Source: Chlorobiota bacterium (lineage in GTDB: Bacteria > Bacteroidota > Bacteroidia > Bacteroidales > JAADGE01). Taken from it: a DNA stretch of 59,316 bases. Position 1 is the stretch's first letter. Each line of letters begins with the position of its first letter. Below are positions 1 through 8,873 of this stretch, in pieces. Where the stretch lies: positions 1 to 59,316 of the forward strand of contig JAADGE010000070.1 of NCBI GenBank assembly GCA_013152535.1. The letters run 5' to 3'. A program made the translations under genes and the position numbers. Below the pieces are notes generated by a model. The model saw only the letters and a list, made by a program, of their open reading frames with translations, did no database searches and was not told the DNA's origin.

Positions 1-107
1 GTAATATTGAGCCGGAAATTGACATTCCGATGATTTTAATGCGAACAGACACTGAAAATTCTCAAAAACATCTGTCAAAAATTTTTACTCAAAGAAAGTT
101 TTATTGA
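1..107 (+). CDS. C-terminal end of an unidentified protein (cut by window start)
   Basis: An open frame enters from the left edge (first full codon at 3) and stops with TGA at 105-107. The visible tail of 34 residues includes IDIPMILMRTD and ends in RKFY. I do not recognise the family. The stop lies one base before the ATG of the following pseudouridine synthase remnant, so the two were probably translationally coupled in one operon. Confidence 0.6.
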   Translation, partial: NIEPEIDIPMILMRTDTENSQKHLSKIFTQRKFY

Positions 108-108
108 A

Positions 109-794
109 ATGCCCGAAGTACTCTACGAAGACAATCACATTATTATAGTAAACAAAAAATGCGGAGATATTGTTCAAGGTGATAAAACCGGTGATAAAAC
201 ACTTGCCGATGAAGTAAAACAATACATAAAACAAAAATATAAAAATATAATAAACCCGGCGATGTTTTCCTCGGAATAACCCACCGACTCGACCGTCCGA
301 CAAGCGGTATTGTTATTTTTACACGCACGAGTAAAGCACTTACCCGACTTAATAAAATGTTCAGCGAACAAGAGGTTCATAAAACCTATTTTGCCGTTGT
401 AAATAACAAACCCCCTAAAATAAAAGATACGATTACACATTTTTTGGTCAGAAACAGGAAACAGAATAAATCGTATGCTTATGATAAGAAAGTGAAAAAC
501 TCAAAAGAAGCTTGCTTAACTTATGAACTTATCGGAAATTCGGATAAATTTTATCTTCTCAGAATTCAACTTCATACCGGCAGGCATCATCAAATACGTG
601 CACAACTTGCCAAGTTAAGTTGTTATATTAAAGGAGACTTAAAATACGGGTTTCCGCGCTCAAATCCCGACGGCGGAATTCATTTGCACGCATATTCGGT
701 TGAATTTATTCATCCCGTAAAAAAAGAGCCGATAAGCATTACGGCAAAACCGCCGAATGATATCCTTTGGGATTATTTTTACAAACTTATTTAA
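109..794 (+). pseudogene. RluA/RluD-family pseudouridine synthase, frameshifted
   Basis: Members of this family isomerise specific uridines in rRNA or tRNA to pseudouridine. The frame opening at ATG 109 encodes a plausible N-terminus (MPEVLYEDNHIIIVNKKCGD) and runs into a stop just after position 270. The rest of the protein continues in another frame, open from about 243, with the catalytic-loop motif HRLDRPTSG (the Asp is the nucleophile in this family), then LHTGRHHQIRAQL and the expected C-terminus, ending at 794. The switch falls in an A/T-rich stretch at about 240-255 and corresponds to one missing base. It is either a real inactivating mutation or an assembly error. The combined length of about 228 residues is normal for the short members of the family. 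Which uridine it targeted cannot be told. Confidence 0.85.
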
Positions 795-798
795 AAAT

Positions 799-833
799 AA
801 AAAAGTCGGAATAATTGAAACTCCGACTTTTTT
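799..833. terminator. Bidirectional terminator hairpin
   Basis: A 12-bp stem (AAAAAAGTCGGA paired with TCCGACTTTTTT) with an 11-nt loop lies between the convergent pseudouridine synthase remnant and the collagen-like lipoprotein gene. It ends in a T-run in both directions. A near-copy lies at 1615-1650. Confidence 0.85.
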
Positions 834-852
834 AAAATGAATTTTCTAAAAG

Positions 853-1434
853 TTAATACTTCAAACCGTAATAATCCATTACTTGATAGTAATTGTTAAC
901 ATCAACTCCGACTTTGTCAAGATTATACAAGATTTCTTGTTGCGGATTTGCTGATTTGCTTGTTGTACTTGCAGGAATTAGCACATATCTAAATTTTGAT
1001 CCGGTATTAGGCGTATAATTAACGCTAGTTGAAAAAAACCATTTTATACTTCCTACTAACAAATTATCATCAAAACTGATGAAATTTCCTGCTTGGTAAT
1101 ATGAATAAGGCACAGAATATATATTTGTTGTATCTCCGTACCAGTCCATATAAGATAAAATAACACCGGTACTTAAAAAGTCTTTTGTGATTGCTGCATC
1201 AGCATAGCTAAAATATCCATATGTGGCATTAGTAGCTGACCATGTAGGAGATATCCACGATGAAGCAATTACGTTTGCGTTTCCGTCTTGTCCGTTTGTT
1301 CCGTCCGTACCGTTAATACCGTCAGTTCCGTCTGCTCCTGCAGGACCTGCAGGTCCCGTTTCACCTTTACAAGATGCGAAAGCTGCAATAACAGCTATCA
1401 TAATTACGTACATTAATTTTTGTGTTGTTTTCAT
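853..1434 (-). CDS. Collagen-like-repeat lipoprotein
   Basis: A 193-residue exported lipoprotein. A hydrophobic signal peptide ends in a lipobox (AFASC, Cys22). It is followed by about nine Gly-X-Y triplets (GPAGPAGADGTDG and onward to about residue 50), a short collagen-like stalk. The remaining 140 residues form an aromatic-rich globular domain with no family I recognise, ending YYGLKY. Collagen-like triplets are common in bacterial surface proteins and can trimerise. This one is probably outer-membrane anchored with the C-terminal domain held away from the surface, which is inference. The gene ends on a shared bidirectional terminator, and its last codons plus terminator recur at 1610-1702. 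Confidence 0.85.
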   Translation of the reverse strand: MKTTQKLMYVIMIAVIAAFASCKGETGPAGPAGADGTDGINGTDGTNGQDGNANVIASSWISPTWSATNATYGYFSYADAAITKDFLSTGVILSYMDWYGDTTNIYSVPYSYYQAGNFISFDDNLLVGSIKWFFSTSVNYTPNTGSKFRYVLIPASTTSKSANPQQEILYNLDKVGVDVNNYYQVMDYYGLKY

Positions 1435-1609
1435 GTTGTTTTATTTTAATTAATAAATAAAAGATTTATTCAAACAAACGATTTAAATTTCATATTCAGT
1501 AATTATTTACTTAAAATGCAATATTTACTTGATGAAGTAACAATATAAGAGGATAAAACAACTATAAAATATTATAAATTAACAAAATAATTATTTCTGC
1601 AAAGATGTC

Positions 1610-1702
1610 AAAAAATAAAAAAGTCGGAATAATTAAAACTCCGACTTTTTAAAATGAATTTTCTAAAAGTTAATACTTCAAACCGTAATAATCCGTTACT
1701 TG
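1610..1702 (-). repeat. Second copy of the collagen-like gene 3' end plus terminator
   Basis: Positions 1610-1702 repeat 793-885 with only a few differences. The copy carries the terminator hairpin, the intergenic bases and the last codons of the gene. Read on the minus strand it encodes QVTDYYGLKY and stop, against QVMDYYGLKY in the intact gene. Upstream of those codons similarity ends abruptly. This is best read as the stump of a tandem paralogue whose body was deleted or replaced. Confidence 0.8.
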
Positions 1703-1905
1703 TAATGTATATGGTAGACTTTTTCGACAAGTTGTAAATATAGTTTTTAATTTAGAATTTTGCAAATGTTGAACCGAAACAGAAACGAGCTCTGCTGAGG
1801 AGCAACTCGTCAGGGATAGGTTCTTCCGATGAAGTATATACCGAGCAGTTTTTTTACTGTCCGGTATATTATCGAAATTAACTCCGCACGTTGCTTATTT
1901 AAACG
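1703..1905. other. Palindrome-rich noncoding stretch, possible insertion-sequence relic
   Basis: No credible ORF. The segment begins just after the truncated gene end and contains GGTAGACTTTTTCGACAAG (1712-1730), which resembles the terminal repeats of some IS4/IS1182-type elements as I remember them. It also holds a short ACGAG/CTCGT pairing near 1785-1810 and a hairpin at 1836-1869 (ATATACCG ... CGGTATAT with an inner CAGT/ACTG pairing and a T-rich loop). It may be an IS end left behind by the event that removed the tandem lipoprotein gene. The assignment is inference from pattern only. Confidence 0.3.
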
Positions 1906-1912
1906 TTTCCAG

Positions 1913-1955
1913 TGACTAGTCCTAAATAACCGTTACAGATTTTTAGGACTAGTCA
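1913..1955 (-). terminator. Hairpin 3' of the DUF4382-like gene
   Basis: A perfect 14-bp inverted repeat (TGACTAGTCCTAAA and its complement) encloses a 14-nt loop directly downstream of the minus-strand stop at 1968. No strong T-run follows, so it may act as an mRNA 3' stabiliser rather than a classical terminator. Confidence 0.5.
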
Positions 1956-1967
1956 TTATCTGAAAAT

Positions 1968-2627
1968 TTAATCGTCAAAATCCATTACATCATCAAAAAT
2001 ATCTTCAATAGTTTCAGCTAAATTTGAATTGGAATTATCATTAATTCTAATTACACCATCATCATCAACAGTTGCTGCGGAAAAATCAATACCGTTGAAC
2101 AAAGTCGGTAAATCCAGATATAAAGTAAATATTATATCAGAATTTGGATCAGCCGTTACACCTGACAGATTATCAACATCATAGTCTTCGTCCAAAATAG
2201 ATGAATATTCAAATGTATATGTTGTTCCGTCTTCTGTGTAAGTTCCGTTAATTTCTATTGAATTTCCGCTAGACAAGGTTCTGTCTACTTTAATTTCCAA
2301 TTCGTGATATGTTCCGGGAGTAACTTCCACGTAATTAATCAGGGGAGTTGAAGTGCCTGTCAATACATCAAATATGTAATTGCCTTCATATTCATAATCT
2401 TGATCATTACTGCCGGTTTCCATTTCAAAATCAATTTTGCTAATACCTATGACAACCTTGCTAAAAGCAAAACTACCAGTGTTTACAGATTTATTTAAGG
2501 TTTTGGCAGCATTTTTTTGTTTTACCGTGAATTTGGCTTTTGCATCATTGACAGTTGTTTCTTTTTTGCAACCGATATTGAATAATAAAAAAATTACTGT
2601 TGTTGATAATAGAATTGTTCGTTTCAT
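1968..2627 (-). CDS. Exported lipoprotein, DUF4382-like
   Basis: I chose ATG 2627 because the longer frame would begin with GTG and add 17 residues ahead of an otherwise ideal lipoprotein signal (MKRTILLSTTVIFLLFNIGC, lipobox Cys20). The protein is then about 219 residues, a beta-rich sequence with the SKVVIGISKIDFEM strand pattern and a strongly acidic C-terminus (DIFDDVMDFDD). This resembles DUF4382-type lipoproteins, which are beta-sandwich proteins of unknown function; the family call is moderate. It is transcribed divergently from the ECF sigma factor gene 162 bp away, so the two could share a control region. Confidence 0.65.
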   Translation of the reverse strand: MKRTILLSTTVIFLLFNIGCKKETTVNDAKAKFTVKQKNAAKTLNKSVNTGSFAFSKVVIGISKIDFEMETGSNDQDYEYEGNYIFDVLTGTSTPLINYVEVTPGTYHELEIKVDRTLSSGNSIEINGTYTEDGTTYTFEYSSILDEDYDVDNLSGVTADPNSDIIFTLYLDLPTLFNGIDFSAATVDDDGVIRINDNSNSNLAETIEDIFDDVMDFDD

Positions 2628-2788
2628 TTTTTCTTGGTTTAAGTTTATATATTTTTTAAACATTAAGGTTTTTATCACCTTTCACACATAAAACGACAAG
2701 TCATCGAAAACACCCTATATGTTTTTGAAAAAAACATCAAATTCCAATATAAAATATTTAAATTTGCATATGTAAGTCATTCAAAGAT

Positions 2789-3298
2789 ATGAAAAACGAT
2801 ATTTGTTTAAAAAAAGTATTTGAAACAATTTATGTCAAGTATATTGAAGACTTACTTCGTTTTTTGTATTTCAAAACCAAGAGCTTTGATGAAACCGAAG
2901 ATTTAGCACAAGAAAGTTTTATTAAACTATGGAACAACTGCAACAAAGTTACTAAAGATAAAGCCAAATACTATTTATTTACCGTTGCCAACCGTCTTTT
3001 TTTGGATGCCGTTAAACATAAAAAAGTTATCAAAAAGAATCAACAACAAAATAATTTACAAGACAAAAATTATGAGACACCGGAATTCTTAATGATTGAA
3101 GAAGAATTTTTTAAAAAAATTCAATCTGCTTTTAAGCAGATGACCGAAAAACAAAGAGAAGTATTTGAATTGAGCAGATTTGAAAAGAAAAAATATAGAG
3201 AAATAGCTGAAATCTTGAATATCTCAGTCAAAACCGTAGAACAAAGAATGAAAGGTGCCTTACAAACAGTAAGAAAATATATTAGTGACCAATATTAA
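2789..3298 (+). CDS. ECF RNA polymerase sigma factor (FecI-like)
   Basis: This 169-residue protein has the two-domain ECF layout. Region 2 lies around residues 20-85 (FLYFKTKSFDETEDLAQESF, KLWNN). Region 4 lies around 115-165 (MTEKQREVFELSRFEKKKYR, then a helix-turn-helix EIAEILNISVKTVEQR). It should direct RNA polymerase to a small regulon once its membrane-bound anti-sigma partner is signalled. The FecR-like gene follows 52 bp downstream and the TonB-dependent receptor 5 bp after that, which is the classic surface-signalling order, so the receptor operon is the likely target. Confidence 0.93.
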   Translation: MKNDICLKKVFETIYVKYIEDLLRFLYFKTKSFDETEDLAQESFIKLWNNCNKVTKDKAKYYLFTVANRLFLDAVKHKKVIKKNQQQNNLQDKNYETPEFLMIEEEFFKKIQSAFKQMTEKQREVFELSRFEKKKYREIAEILNISVKTVEQRMKGALQTVRKYISDQY

Positions 3299-3350
3299 TT
3301 TACAGGGTAAACAGAGCTTTAATCGTTATATAATAAATAAGTAAAAATAA

Positions 3351-4283
3351 ATGAAAACTATCTACAATGATAAAAACAAATTACTATCCGACTGGTTAGA
3401 AGGAATTATTTCTGACCAAATGCTTCAAAGCATTATGTCTGAGAAAGAATATCAACAATTTGTTAAAATCAGAAGTAGTTTTGAATTATTGCATCAAGCA
3501 GAAAACAAGAAAAAAGTTATTTGGAAAAGATTACAATCCAAAATAGAAGAACAACCCCGAAAAGCATTCAGTATTAGGACTAACAGATTTGCTAAAATTG
3601 CTTTTTCGGCGGCAGCAGCTATACTAATTTTCTTTTTTGGTATCAGATATTTTAATACTGAGAATTATACTGTTTATCAAACTGCTGATGCACAAAAACA
3701 ATTTTTTTTGTTGCCTGATAGTTCTCAGGTAGTTTTATACGGACAATCTGTTTTAAAATTTAATAAAAAGAAATGGAATGAAAAGCGTAATATATTGTTT
3801 GAGGGAAGTGCTTATTTTAAAGTTAAAAAGGGAAGTAAATTTCAAGTTATATCCAAACAGGGAACCGTTAGTGTGTTAGGAACCCAATTTGAAGTAAACG
3901 ATTTAAATAATTTATACCGAGTAATTTGTTTTGAAGGAAAGGTAAAAGTAGCAACTGTCAAGCAAAAATCTTTTGTTTTAACACCCGGAAACGGAATTGC
4001 CGTAAGCAATAATAAAATTCACAAAATTAAAACTCAACAGACAGAGCCATTAAAATTGAACAACCTGTACAGTTTTGAAAAACAACCAATCGGACTTATA
4101 TTAAGAAAAATGGAGAAAATATATAATGTAAAATTCAATACTCATAACATAGACACAACAACTATCATTACCGGCGGTATTCCAGCCGATAATCTCAATT
4201 ATAGTTTAAAATCAGTTTTAAATCCCTTAAATATTGATTATGAAATAAACGGAAACAATATTAAATTAACGGCAAAAAAATAA
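3351..4283 (+). CDS. FecR-family anti-sigma regulator
   Basis: A 310-residue single-pass inner-membrane protein. The N-terminal cytoplasmic part (about 1-80) contacts the sigma factor. A transmembrane segment lies near 83-102 (IAFSAAAAILIFFFGIRYF). The periplasmic FecR domain (about 108-215) carries LLPDSSQVVLYGQS and VKKGSKFQVISKQGTVSVLG. The last 75 residues match the DUF4974 module common in Bacteroidota FecR proteins. It normally holds the ECF factor inactive until the receptor's N-terminal signalling domain changes state. Tight linkage to both partners supports the role. Confidence 0.92.
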   Translation: MKTIYNDKNKLLSDWLEGIISDQMLQSIMSEKEYQQFVKIRSSFELLHQAENKKKVIWKRLQSKIEEQPRKAFSIRTNRFAKIAFSAAAAILIFFFGIRYFNTENYTVYQTADAQKQFFLLPDSSQVVLYGQSVLKFNKKKWNEKRNILFEGSAYFKVKKGSKFQVISKQGTVSVLGTQFEVNDLNNLYRVICFEGKVKVATVKQKSFVLTPGNGIAVSNNKIHKIKTQQTEPLKLNNLYSFEKQPIGLILRKMEKIYNVKFNTHNIDTTTIITGGIPADNLNYSLKSVLNPLNIDYEINGNNIKLTAKK

Positions 4284-4288
4284 GAGAA

Positions 4289-6544
4289 ATGCGTTATTGC
4301 TTAATTTTCACTTTATTATTTACGGTACAAACTATTTCAGCACAAGAACATCATTTTTATTTTAACAATATAACTTTACCAAAAGTTTTAAATAAATTGG
4401 AAAAAGAATTTGAAGTAAAATTTTCATACCCTAACGAAAAATTTGATAATATTAAAATAATTTTAGATATAAAAAACGATCAATTAGACTCTGTTTTACA
4501 AATAATTTCAGCTCACAGCAACATAGTTTTTCATAAAATATCCGATAAATTTTATTACCTTACGTTAGAACAAAGTGTTATGAATGTTACTCTAACTGGT
4601 GTAACAATTAATGCTTTTTTAATTAAAGGAATTAGTTTATTAGATAATGGTTCATTTAAAATAGACCTTAAAAATTTAGGATTAATTCCCGGCAATATAG
4701 ATGCGGATATTTTTCAAGGCATACAACAACTGCCGGGTGTATACAGCTTTGACGGAACTTCTGTCAACTTAAATGTTCACGGGGGAAAATCTGACTATAA
4801 TCAAATATTATGGAATGATATTCCCATTTACCACAGGGGACATTTATTCGGAATGATTTCGCCCTTTAATGCAAACCCAAGTCAAACCATTACATATTTT
4901 TATAAAAATATTCCTTTGCAATATAACAATTATACAAGTAGTGTTATTGCTATAAATACTACTGACAGCATTGCAGAAAAAATGAAGGTTAATTTTGGCA
5001 TTAACGGATTGGATGGTGATTTTGTAACTGAAATTCCTGTTATATCCGATAAACTTGGTATTATATTTTCGATGAGACATTCTTATGAAAACCTACTCAA
5101 AACTTTGACTTTTAAGAAATATCAAGAAAAAGCCTTTTATGGTTTACAAATAGATAAAGAAAACTATTCATACAGTGATTTAGGATTTACAGCCAACTAT
5201 TATCCAAATAAGAATAATCATCTTAAATTAAACATACTGGGTATTAATAACAATTTTGAAAATATTATAAAAATAGATGATTCGGAACACAAATATATTT
5301 CAAAGAATGACGAACAGGGATTTGGTATTAAATGGAAGAATACCAAAACTTTTTATAAAAGTTTTATATTTTCATATTCCGATTACACTTTAGATTATCA
5401 TCACAAAACCTACTACAATTCGACTTCCTATTATACAACATTTATAGACAAATTAAATGATATAACAAATTATAATATTCAATCGGATTTTATTATTCCT
5501 GCTAATAAACACCGGTTGAATTTCGGATTACAGTCCGTATTCAAACGACTTTTAATTGATTTTAAAGAATACAAGGATGTTTTCTATCACTTAGAGACAG
5601 AAGACAATACTGCATGGACACATCATCTGTATATAACCGATACTTATAAAAAATTAAAAAAGACCTTTAAAATAGGCGGTAAAATTTCTTATTATACAGG
5701 TTTTTCCAAAATATATTTTGACCCGTTAATATCGTTTCAATATAAATTCAACAAAAACTTTACTTTACAAATTAATTATGAACAGCAACGACAGGATATA
5801 TTTCAAATAAACGAAACTTTTAACAGTAACAATTATTTATACAAAGGACGATTGTGGCGAATAGCAAATGGTCAACCTTTTTATCCGATACTTCGCAAAC
5901 AAATCACGAACACATATATTTTTAAAAAACACAAATGGTTGATAAATACTGACTTATATTACAGTTATTATAAAAATTTATCCGGCTTATATTTAGGCTA
6001 TCTGTTTGAACAAGACAATCAATTTCAAACAGGAACCGGTAAAACTTTTGGTTTAGATTTTTTTATTAAAAGACGTGTAGGACACTTCAATATATGGTTA
6101 AAATATAATTTTACCCAATCATCTGAGAAATTTGACCGTATTAATAACGGACAATATTTCACATCGTCACAACAAGTAATGCATATTTTGAACAGTTCAA
6201 TTATTTATCATAATAATCATTTTCAGGCAGGATTATCGTGGTTATACCGTTCGGGTTCGCCATATACCCGCATTATTGACGGCTATTTGGATGAAGACCA
6301 TATAAACGAAGCCAAATTGCCGGATTTTCAAGAATTAAACTGTTCTGTTTCTTATAATTTCAAATTGATTCCTTCAAAAGATATACATTTAAAAGCGGGA
6401 ATTTCTTTACGCAATATCCTTAATAATCATATGCCAATTGGCGTAAGTATCAACGGAAAAAATACATTGTATGACGAACTAAGTCAAGATTTTATTTATT
6501 CTTTACCGTTTACACCGAATTTTATGTTACGATTATCTTTTTGA
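4289..6544 (+). CDS. TonB-dependent outer-membrane receptor with STN signalling domain
   Basis: A 751-residue protein with a cleavable signal peptide (to about residue 19, ISAQ). An STN-like domain follows (about 20-95, LPKVLNKLEKEFEVKFSY), then a plug (about 130-235; IQQLPGVYSF, NVHGGKSDYNQILWNDIPIY) and a beta-barrel ending in aromatic Phe (FMLRLSF). It should import a ligand across the outer membrane using TonB energy and signal through its STN domain to the neighbouring FecR. It lacks the carboxypeptidase-regulatory-like domain that commonly precedes the plug in this phylum, and no SusD gene follows. The substrate cannot be inferred. It starts 5 bp after the fecR stop. Confidence 0.88.
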   Translation: MRYCLIFTLLFTVQTISAQEHHFYFNNITLPKVLNKLEKEFEVKFSYPNEKFDNIKIILDIKNDQLDSVLQIISAHSNIVFHKISDKFYYLTLEQSVMNVTLTGVTINAFLIKGISLLDNGSFKIDLKNLGLIPGNIDADIFQGIQQLPGVYSFDGTSVNLNVHGGKSDYNQILWNDIPIYHRGHLFGMISPFNANPSQTITYFYKNIPLQYNNYTSSVIAINTTDSIAEKMKVNFGINGLDGDFVTEIPVISDKLGIIFSMRHSYENLLKTLTFKKYQEKAFYGLQIDKENYSYSDLGFTANYYPNKNNHLKLNILGINNNFENIIKIDDSEHKYISKNDEQGFGIKWKNTKTFYKSFIFSYSDYTLDYHHKTYYNSTSYYTTFIDKLNDITNYNIQSDFIIPANKHRLNFGLQSVFKRLLIDFKEYKDVFYHLETEDNTAWTHHLYITDTYKKLKKTFKIGGKISYYTGFSKIYFDPLISFQYKFNKNFTLQINYEQQRQDIFQINETFNSNNYLYKGRLWRIANGQPFYPILRKQITNTYIFKKHKWLINTDLYYSYYKNLSGLYLGYLFEQDNQFQTGTGKTFGLDFFIKRRVGHFNIWLKYNFTQSSEKFDRINNGQYFTSSQQVMHILNSSIIYHNNHFQAGLSWLYRSGSPYTRIIDGYLDEDHINEAKLPDFQELNCSVSYNFKLIPSKDIHLKAGISLRNILNNHMPIGVSINGKNTLYDELSQDFIYSLPFTPNFMLRLSF

Positions 6545-6698
6545 TAATAACAGAAAAAATGACAAAACCAAAACGACTTAATCGGAGGAAAAGAAATAAA
6601 GTTATAATTTTTAAAAAATAATTACTAACAGTACAAGGTCGGAATAAGCCGAAGAGACCTAAAAAAACGGAGTAGGCAAAATTTAAAACCCTTTAATT

Positions 6699-7154
6699 AT
6701 GAAAACTTTAAAAAAAACAACAATTATTAGATTTTTCTTTTTATTCAGTTTAATTGTATTATTTTCTTGTAATAAAGATAAATATGACGATTTTGAAAAC
6801 ACTGAGATAATTGAAAATACTTACACAGGAACTGTCGGAGATATTTCGGGAGACAGTGATCCTGATGCAAATTATGCAGGGACTAATGATTCCGGAACTT
6901 ATTCTTTTGCTTGGGTAAATTCAAGTAGCAAAGCAAAGGTTAAATTTGATATTACTTCTTCTTCCGCAGGTGACGTTCAACTTATATTAAATGACGCAAA
7001 AGGAAAAGAAGTCTTAAATAAAACTCTTACCGGTAGTTCTGATGTAGATTTTTATGATGGCTTATCAGAAGAAGGTGATGTGGGTACTTGGAGAGTTTCG
7101 TTTATATTTTCAAATTTTAATGGTGGCGGAAGTTTTGAAATAGATAATAATTAA
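6699..7154 (+). CDS. Small exported lipoprotein
   Basis: A 151-residue lipoprotein. The signal peptide ends in a lipobox (IVLFSC, Cys24). The mature part is a short acidic linker and a beta-rich domain of about 100 residues (KAKVKFDITSSSAGDVQLIL, then GTWRVSFIFSNFNGGGSFEI), which looks like an immunoglobulin-like or jelly-roll fold. I recognise no named family. It lies 154 bp downstream of the TonB-dependent receptor on the same strand and may be a surface accessory or a regulon member of the same ECF system; this rests on position only. Confidence 0.75.
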   Translation: MKTLKKTTIIRFFFLFSLIVLFSCNKDKYDDFENTEIIENTYTGTVGDISGDSDPDANYAGTNDSGTYSFAWVNSSSKAKVKFDITSSSAGDVQLILNDAKGKEVLNKTLTGSSDVDFYDGLSEEGDVGTWRVSFIFSNFNGGGSFEIDNN

Positions 7155-7191
7155 CAATAAAAGCCCATAACAAAGTGTAAAATGGATAAGG

Positions 7192-7251
7192 CAAAATCGC
7201 ATACTAAAAATAAGGAGAAGTAATAAATCTCATAAAAGTTATGCGGTTTTG
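7192..7251. other. Long-loop inverted repeat between lipoprotein gene and rimO
   Basis: CAAAATCGCATA (7192-7203) pairs with TATGCGGTTTTG (7240-7251) over 12 bp with one G-U, around a 36-nt loop. It may be a weak terminator or a leader structure ahead of rimO; no firm assignment. Confidence 0.3.
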
Positions 7252-7312
7252 TCATTATAATAATTTTCATTTTGTCTTTTGACTTTAATCTTTATACTTT
7301 TAACTTAGTTAT

Positions 7313-8602
7313 ATGGCAAAAATTAACATAATAACCCTCGGTTGCTCTAAAAATCTCGTTGACAGCGAAAATTTGGCAACCCAAATTAACGATAAAAATA
7401 TAGAATTTACCTTCGACGAATTTAATTTCGATGCGGATACCGTTGTTATTAATACATGCGGATTTATTGCCGATGCTAAAGAAGAATCAATCAATACAAT
7501 TTTAGAATTTGCTAAAGCTAAAACAGACGGTAAAATAGATAACTTGTATGTAATGGGCTGTTTATCCGAAAGATATAAAGATGAATTAAGTAATGATATT
7601 CCTGAAGTTGATCAATACTTCGGTGTAAATGACATGCAGCAAATCGCGGAACAATTAAAAATTGATTATAAAAAAGAACTTCTCGGAGAACGGGTAATTT
7701 CTACTCCGAGCCATTTTGCCTATCTGAAAATTTCCGAAGGCTGCGACCGCACTTGTGCTTTTTGTGCCATTCCGCTTATCAGAGGTAAACATAAATCCGT
7801 TCCGCAGGAAATATTGTTGAGTCAGGCAAAAAATCTTGCCGATAAAGGTGTTAAAGAACTTATTCTTATTGCACAGGATTTAACTTATTACGGGCTTGAT
7901 ATTTATAAAAAACAAATGCTGGCTGAGTTAGTTGAAAAATTATCCGATATTAAAGCTATTGAAATTATCCGCTTGCATTATGCCTATCCTGCATCTTTTC
8001 CCGATGATGTTTTGAAAGTTATGAAAGAAAAAGTGAATGTAGCAAAATATATTGACATTCCCTTTCAGCATATAAGCGATTCTGTATTAAAAAGAATGAA
8101 ACGAAGACATAACAGAACGCAAACAATTGATTTAATAAAGAAGTTGAGAGAAGAAATTCCTGAAATAGCAATACGAACGACTTTACTTGTAGGTTTCCCG
8201 GGTGAAACGGAAAAAGATTTTGAAGCTCTGAAAAAATTTGTTAAAAAAATGCGTTTCGACCGTTTGGGTGTTTTTACTTATTCGGAAGAGGAGCATACAT
8301 TCGGCGGCGATAATTACGAAGATGATGTGCCCGAAGATGTTAAACAAGCACGTACCGATGAAATTATGGAAATTCAGCAACAAATATCTTATGAAATAAA
8401 TCAAACAAAAGTCGGTAAAGTTTTTAAAGTTATTATTGATAAAGAAAATGAAAATTACTTCATAGGCAGAACTGAATTTGATTCCCCCGAAGTTGATAAT
8501 GAAGTACTTATAAATAAAAATAAAAAATTGAAAATAGGTGAAATTTATTCCGTTAAAATAATTTCTGCCGAAGAATTTGATTTGTACGGAGAACTTATTT
8601 AA
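7313..8602 (+). CDS. rimO: Ribosomal protein S12 methylthiotransferase RimO
   Basis: A radical-SAM enzyme that methylthiolates the conserved Asp of ribosomal protein S12. This 429-residue protein has the N-terminal MTTase domain with its three cluster cysteines (LGCSKN, INTCGF, MGCLSER). The radical-SAM motif follows (EGCDRTCAFCAIP, near residue 145) with the RGKHKS extension typical of RimO, and a C-terminal TRAM domain (about 370-429). MiaB, the tRNA-modifying relative, is encoded separately at 21643, so both paralogues are accounted for. The umuD remnant starts 10 bp downstream and may have been co-transcribed. Confidence 0.96.
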   Translation: MAKINIITLGCSKNLVDSENLATQINDKNIEFTFDEFNFDADTVVINTCGFIADAKEESINTILEFAKAKTDGKIDNLYVMGCLSERYKDELSNDIPEVDQYFGVNDMQQIAEQLKIDYKKELLGERVISTPSHFAYLKISEGCDRTCAFCAIPLIRGKHKSVPQEILLSQAKNLADKGVKELILIAQDLTYYGLDIYKKQMLAELVEKLSDIKAIEIIRLHYAYPASFPDDVLKVMKEKVNVAKYIDIPFQHISDSVLKRMKRRHNRTQTIDLIKKLREEIPEIAIRTTLLVGFPGETEKDFEALKKFVKKMRFDRLGVFTYSEEEHTFGGDNYEDDVPEDVKQARTDEIMEIQQQISYEINQTKVGKVFKVIIDKENENYFIGRTEFDSPEVDNEVLINKNKKLKIGEIYSVKIISAEEFDLYGELI

Positions 8603-8612
8603 TTTTGAAATA

Positions 8613-8779
8613 ATGAAACTTATACCGATAAAAGAAATCGATAACTTTCAATTTTTTACGACTGATATCAGTACAAAACAAGAAATTCCCTTTTTTGCAT
8701 CTTCGGTGTCTGCCGGCTTTCCTTTACCTGCTGATGATTATGTGGAATTATCTCTTGATTTGAATAAACATCTTATTAA
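8613..8779 (+). pseudogene. umuD: umuD, N-terminal fragment (interrupted by IS110 element)
   Basis: UmuD is a LexA-like protein that self-cleaves during the SOS response and then partners translesion DNA polymerase V. These 55 codons begin at ATG 8613 (MKLIPIKEID) and include the cleavage region SVSAGFPLPADDY (Ala34-Gly35) and the start of the core (LSLDLNKHLI). After TTATTAA at 8773-8779 the frame leaves UmuD and stops at 8822 inside the element. The C-terminal half resumes at 10473. Joining them with one repeat copy restores KHLIKHPSATF with no frame error, as in intact UmuD proteins. Confidence 0.92.
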
Positions 8780-8873
8780 CCTTCTATGTTGTATTCCAAA
8801 TATTTTCAATACTTTTTATTAACAATCAAACAATTAGCCTTAGCAACCTTTAATTTCGGGCAATACGGAGCTT

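Noticed and set aside
174-440. Minus-strand 88-codon ORF over the first kilobase
   Set aside because: It lies opposite the frameshifted pseudouridine synthase, has no family features, and follows from that gene's codon pattern.
3344-6544. Heme or siderophore assignment for the TonB receptor from the fec-like order
   Set aside because: FecI/FecR linkage is general for signalling receptors in this phylum and says nothing firm about the ligand.
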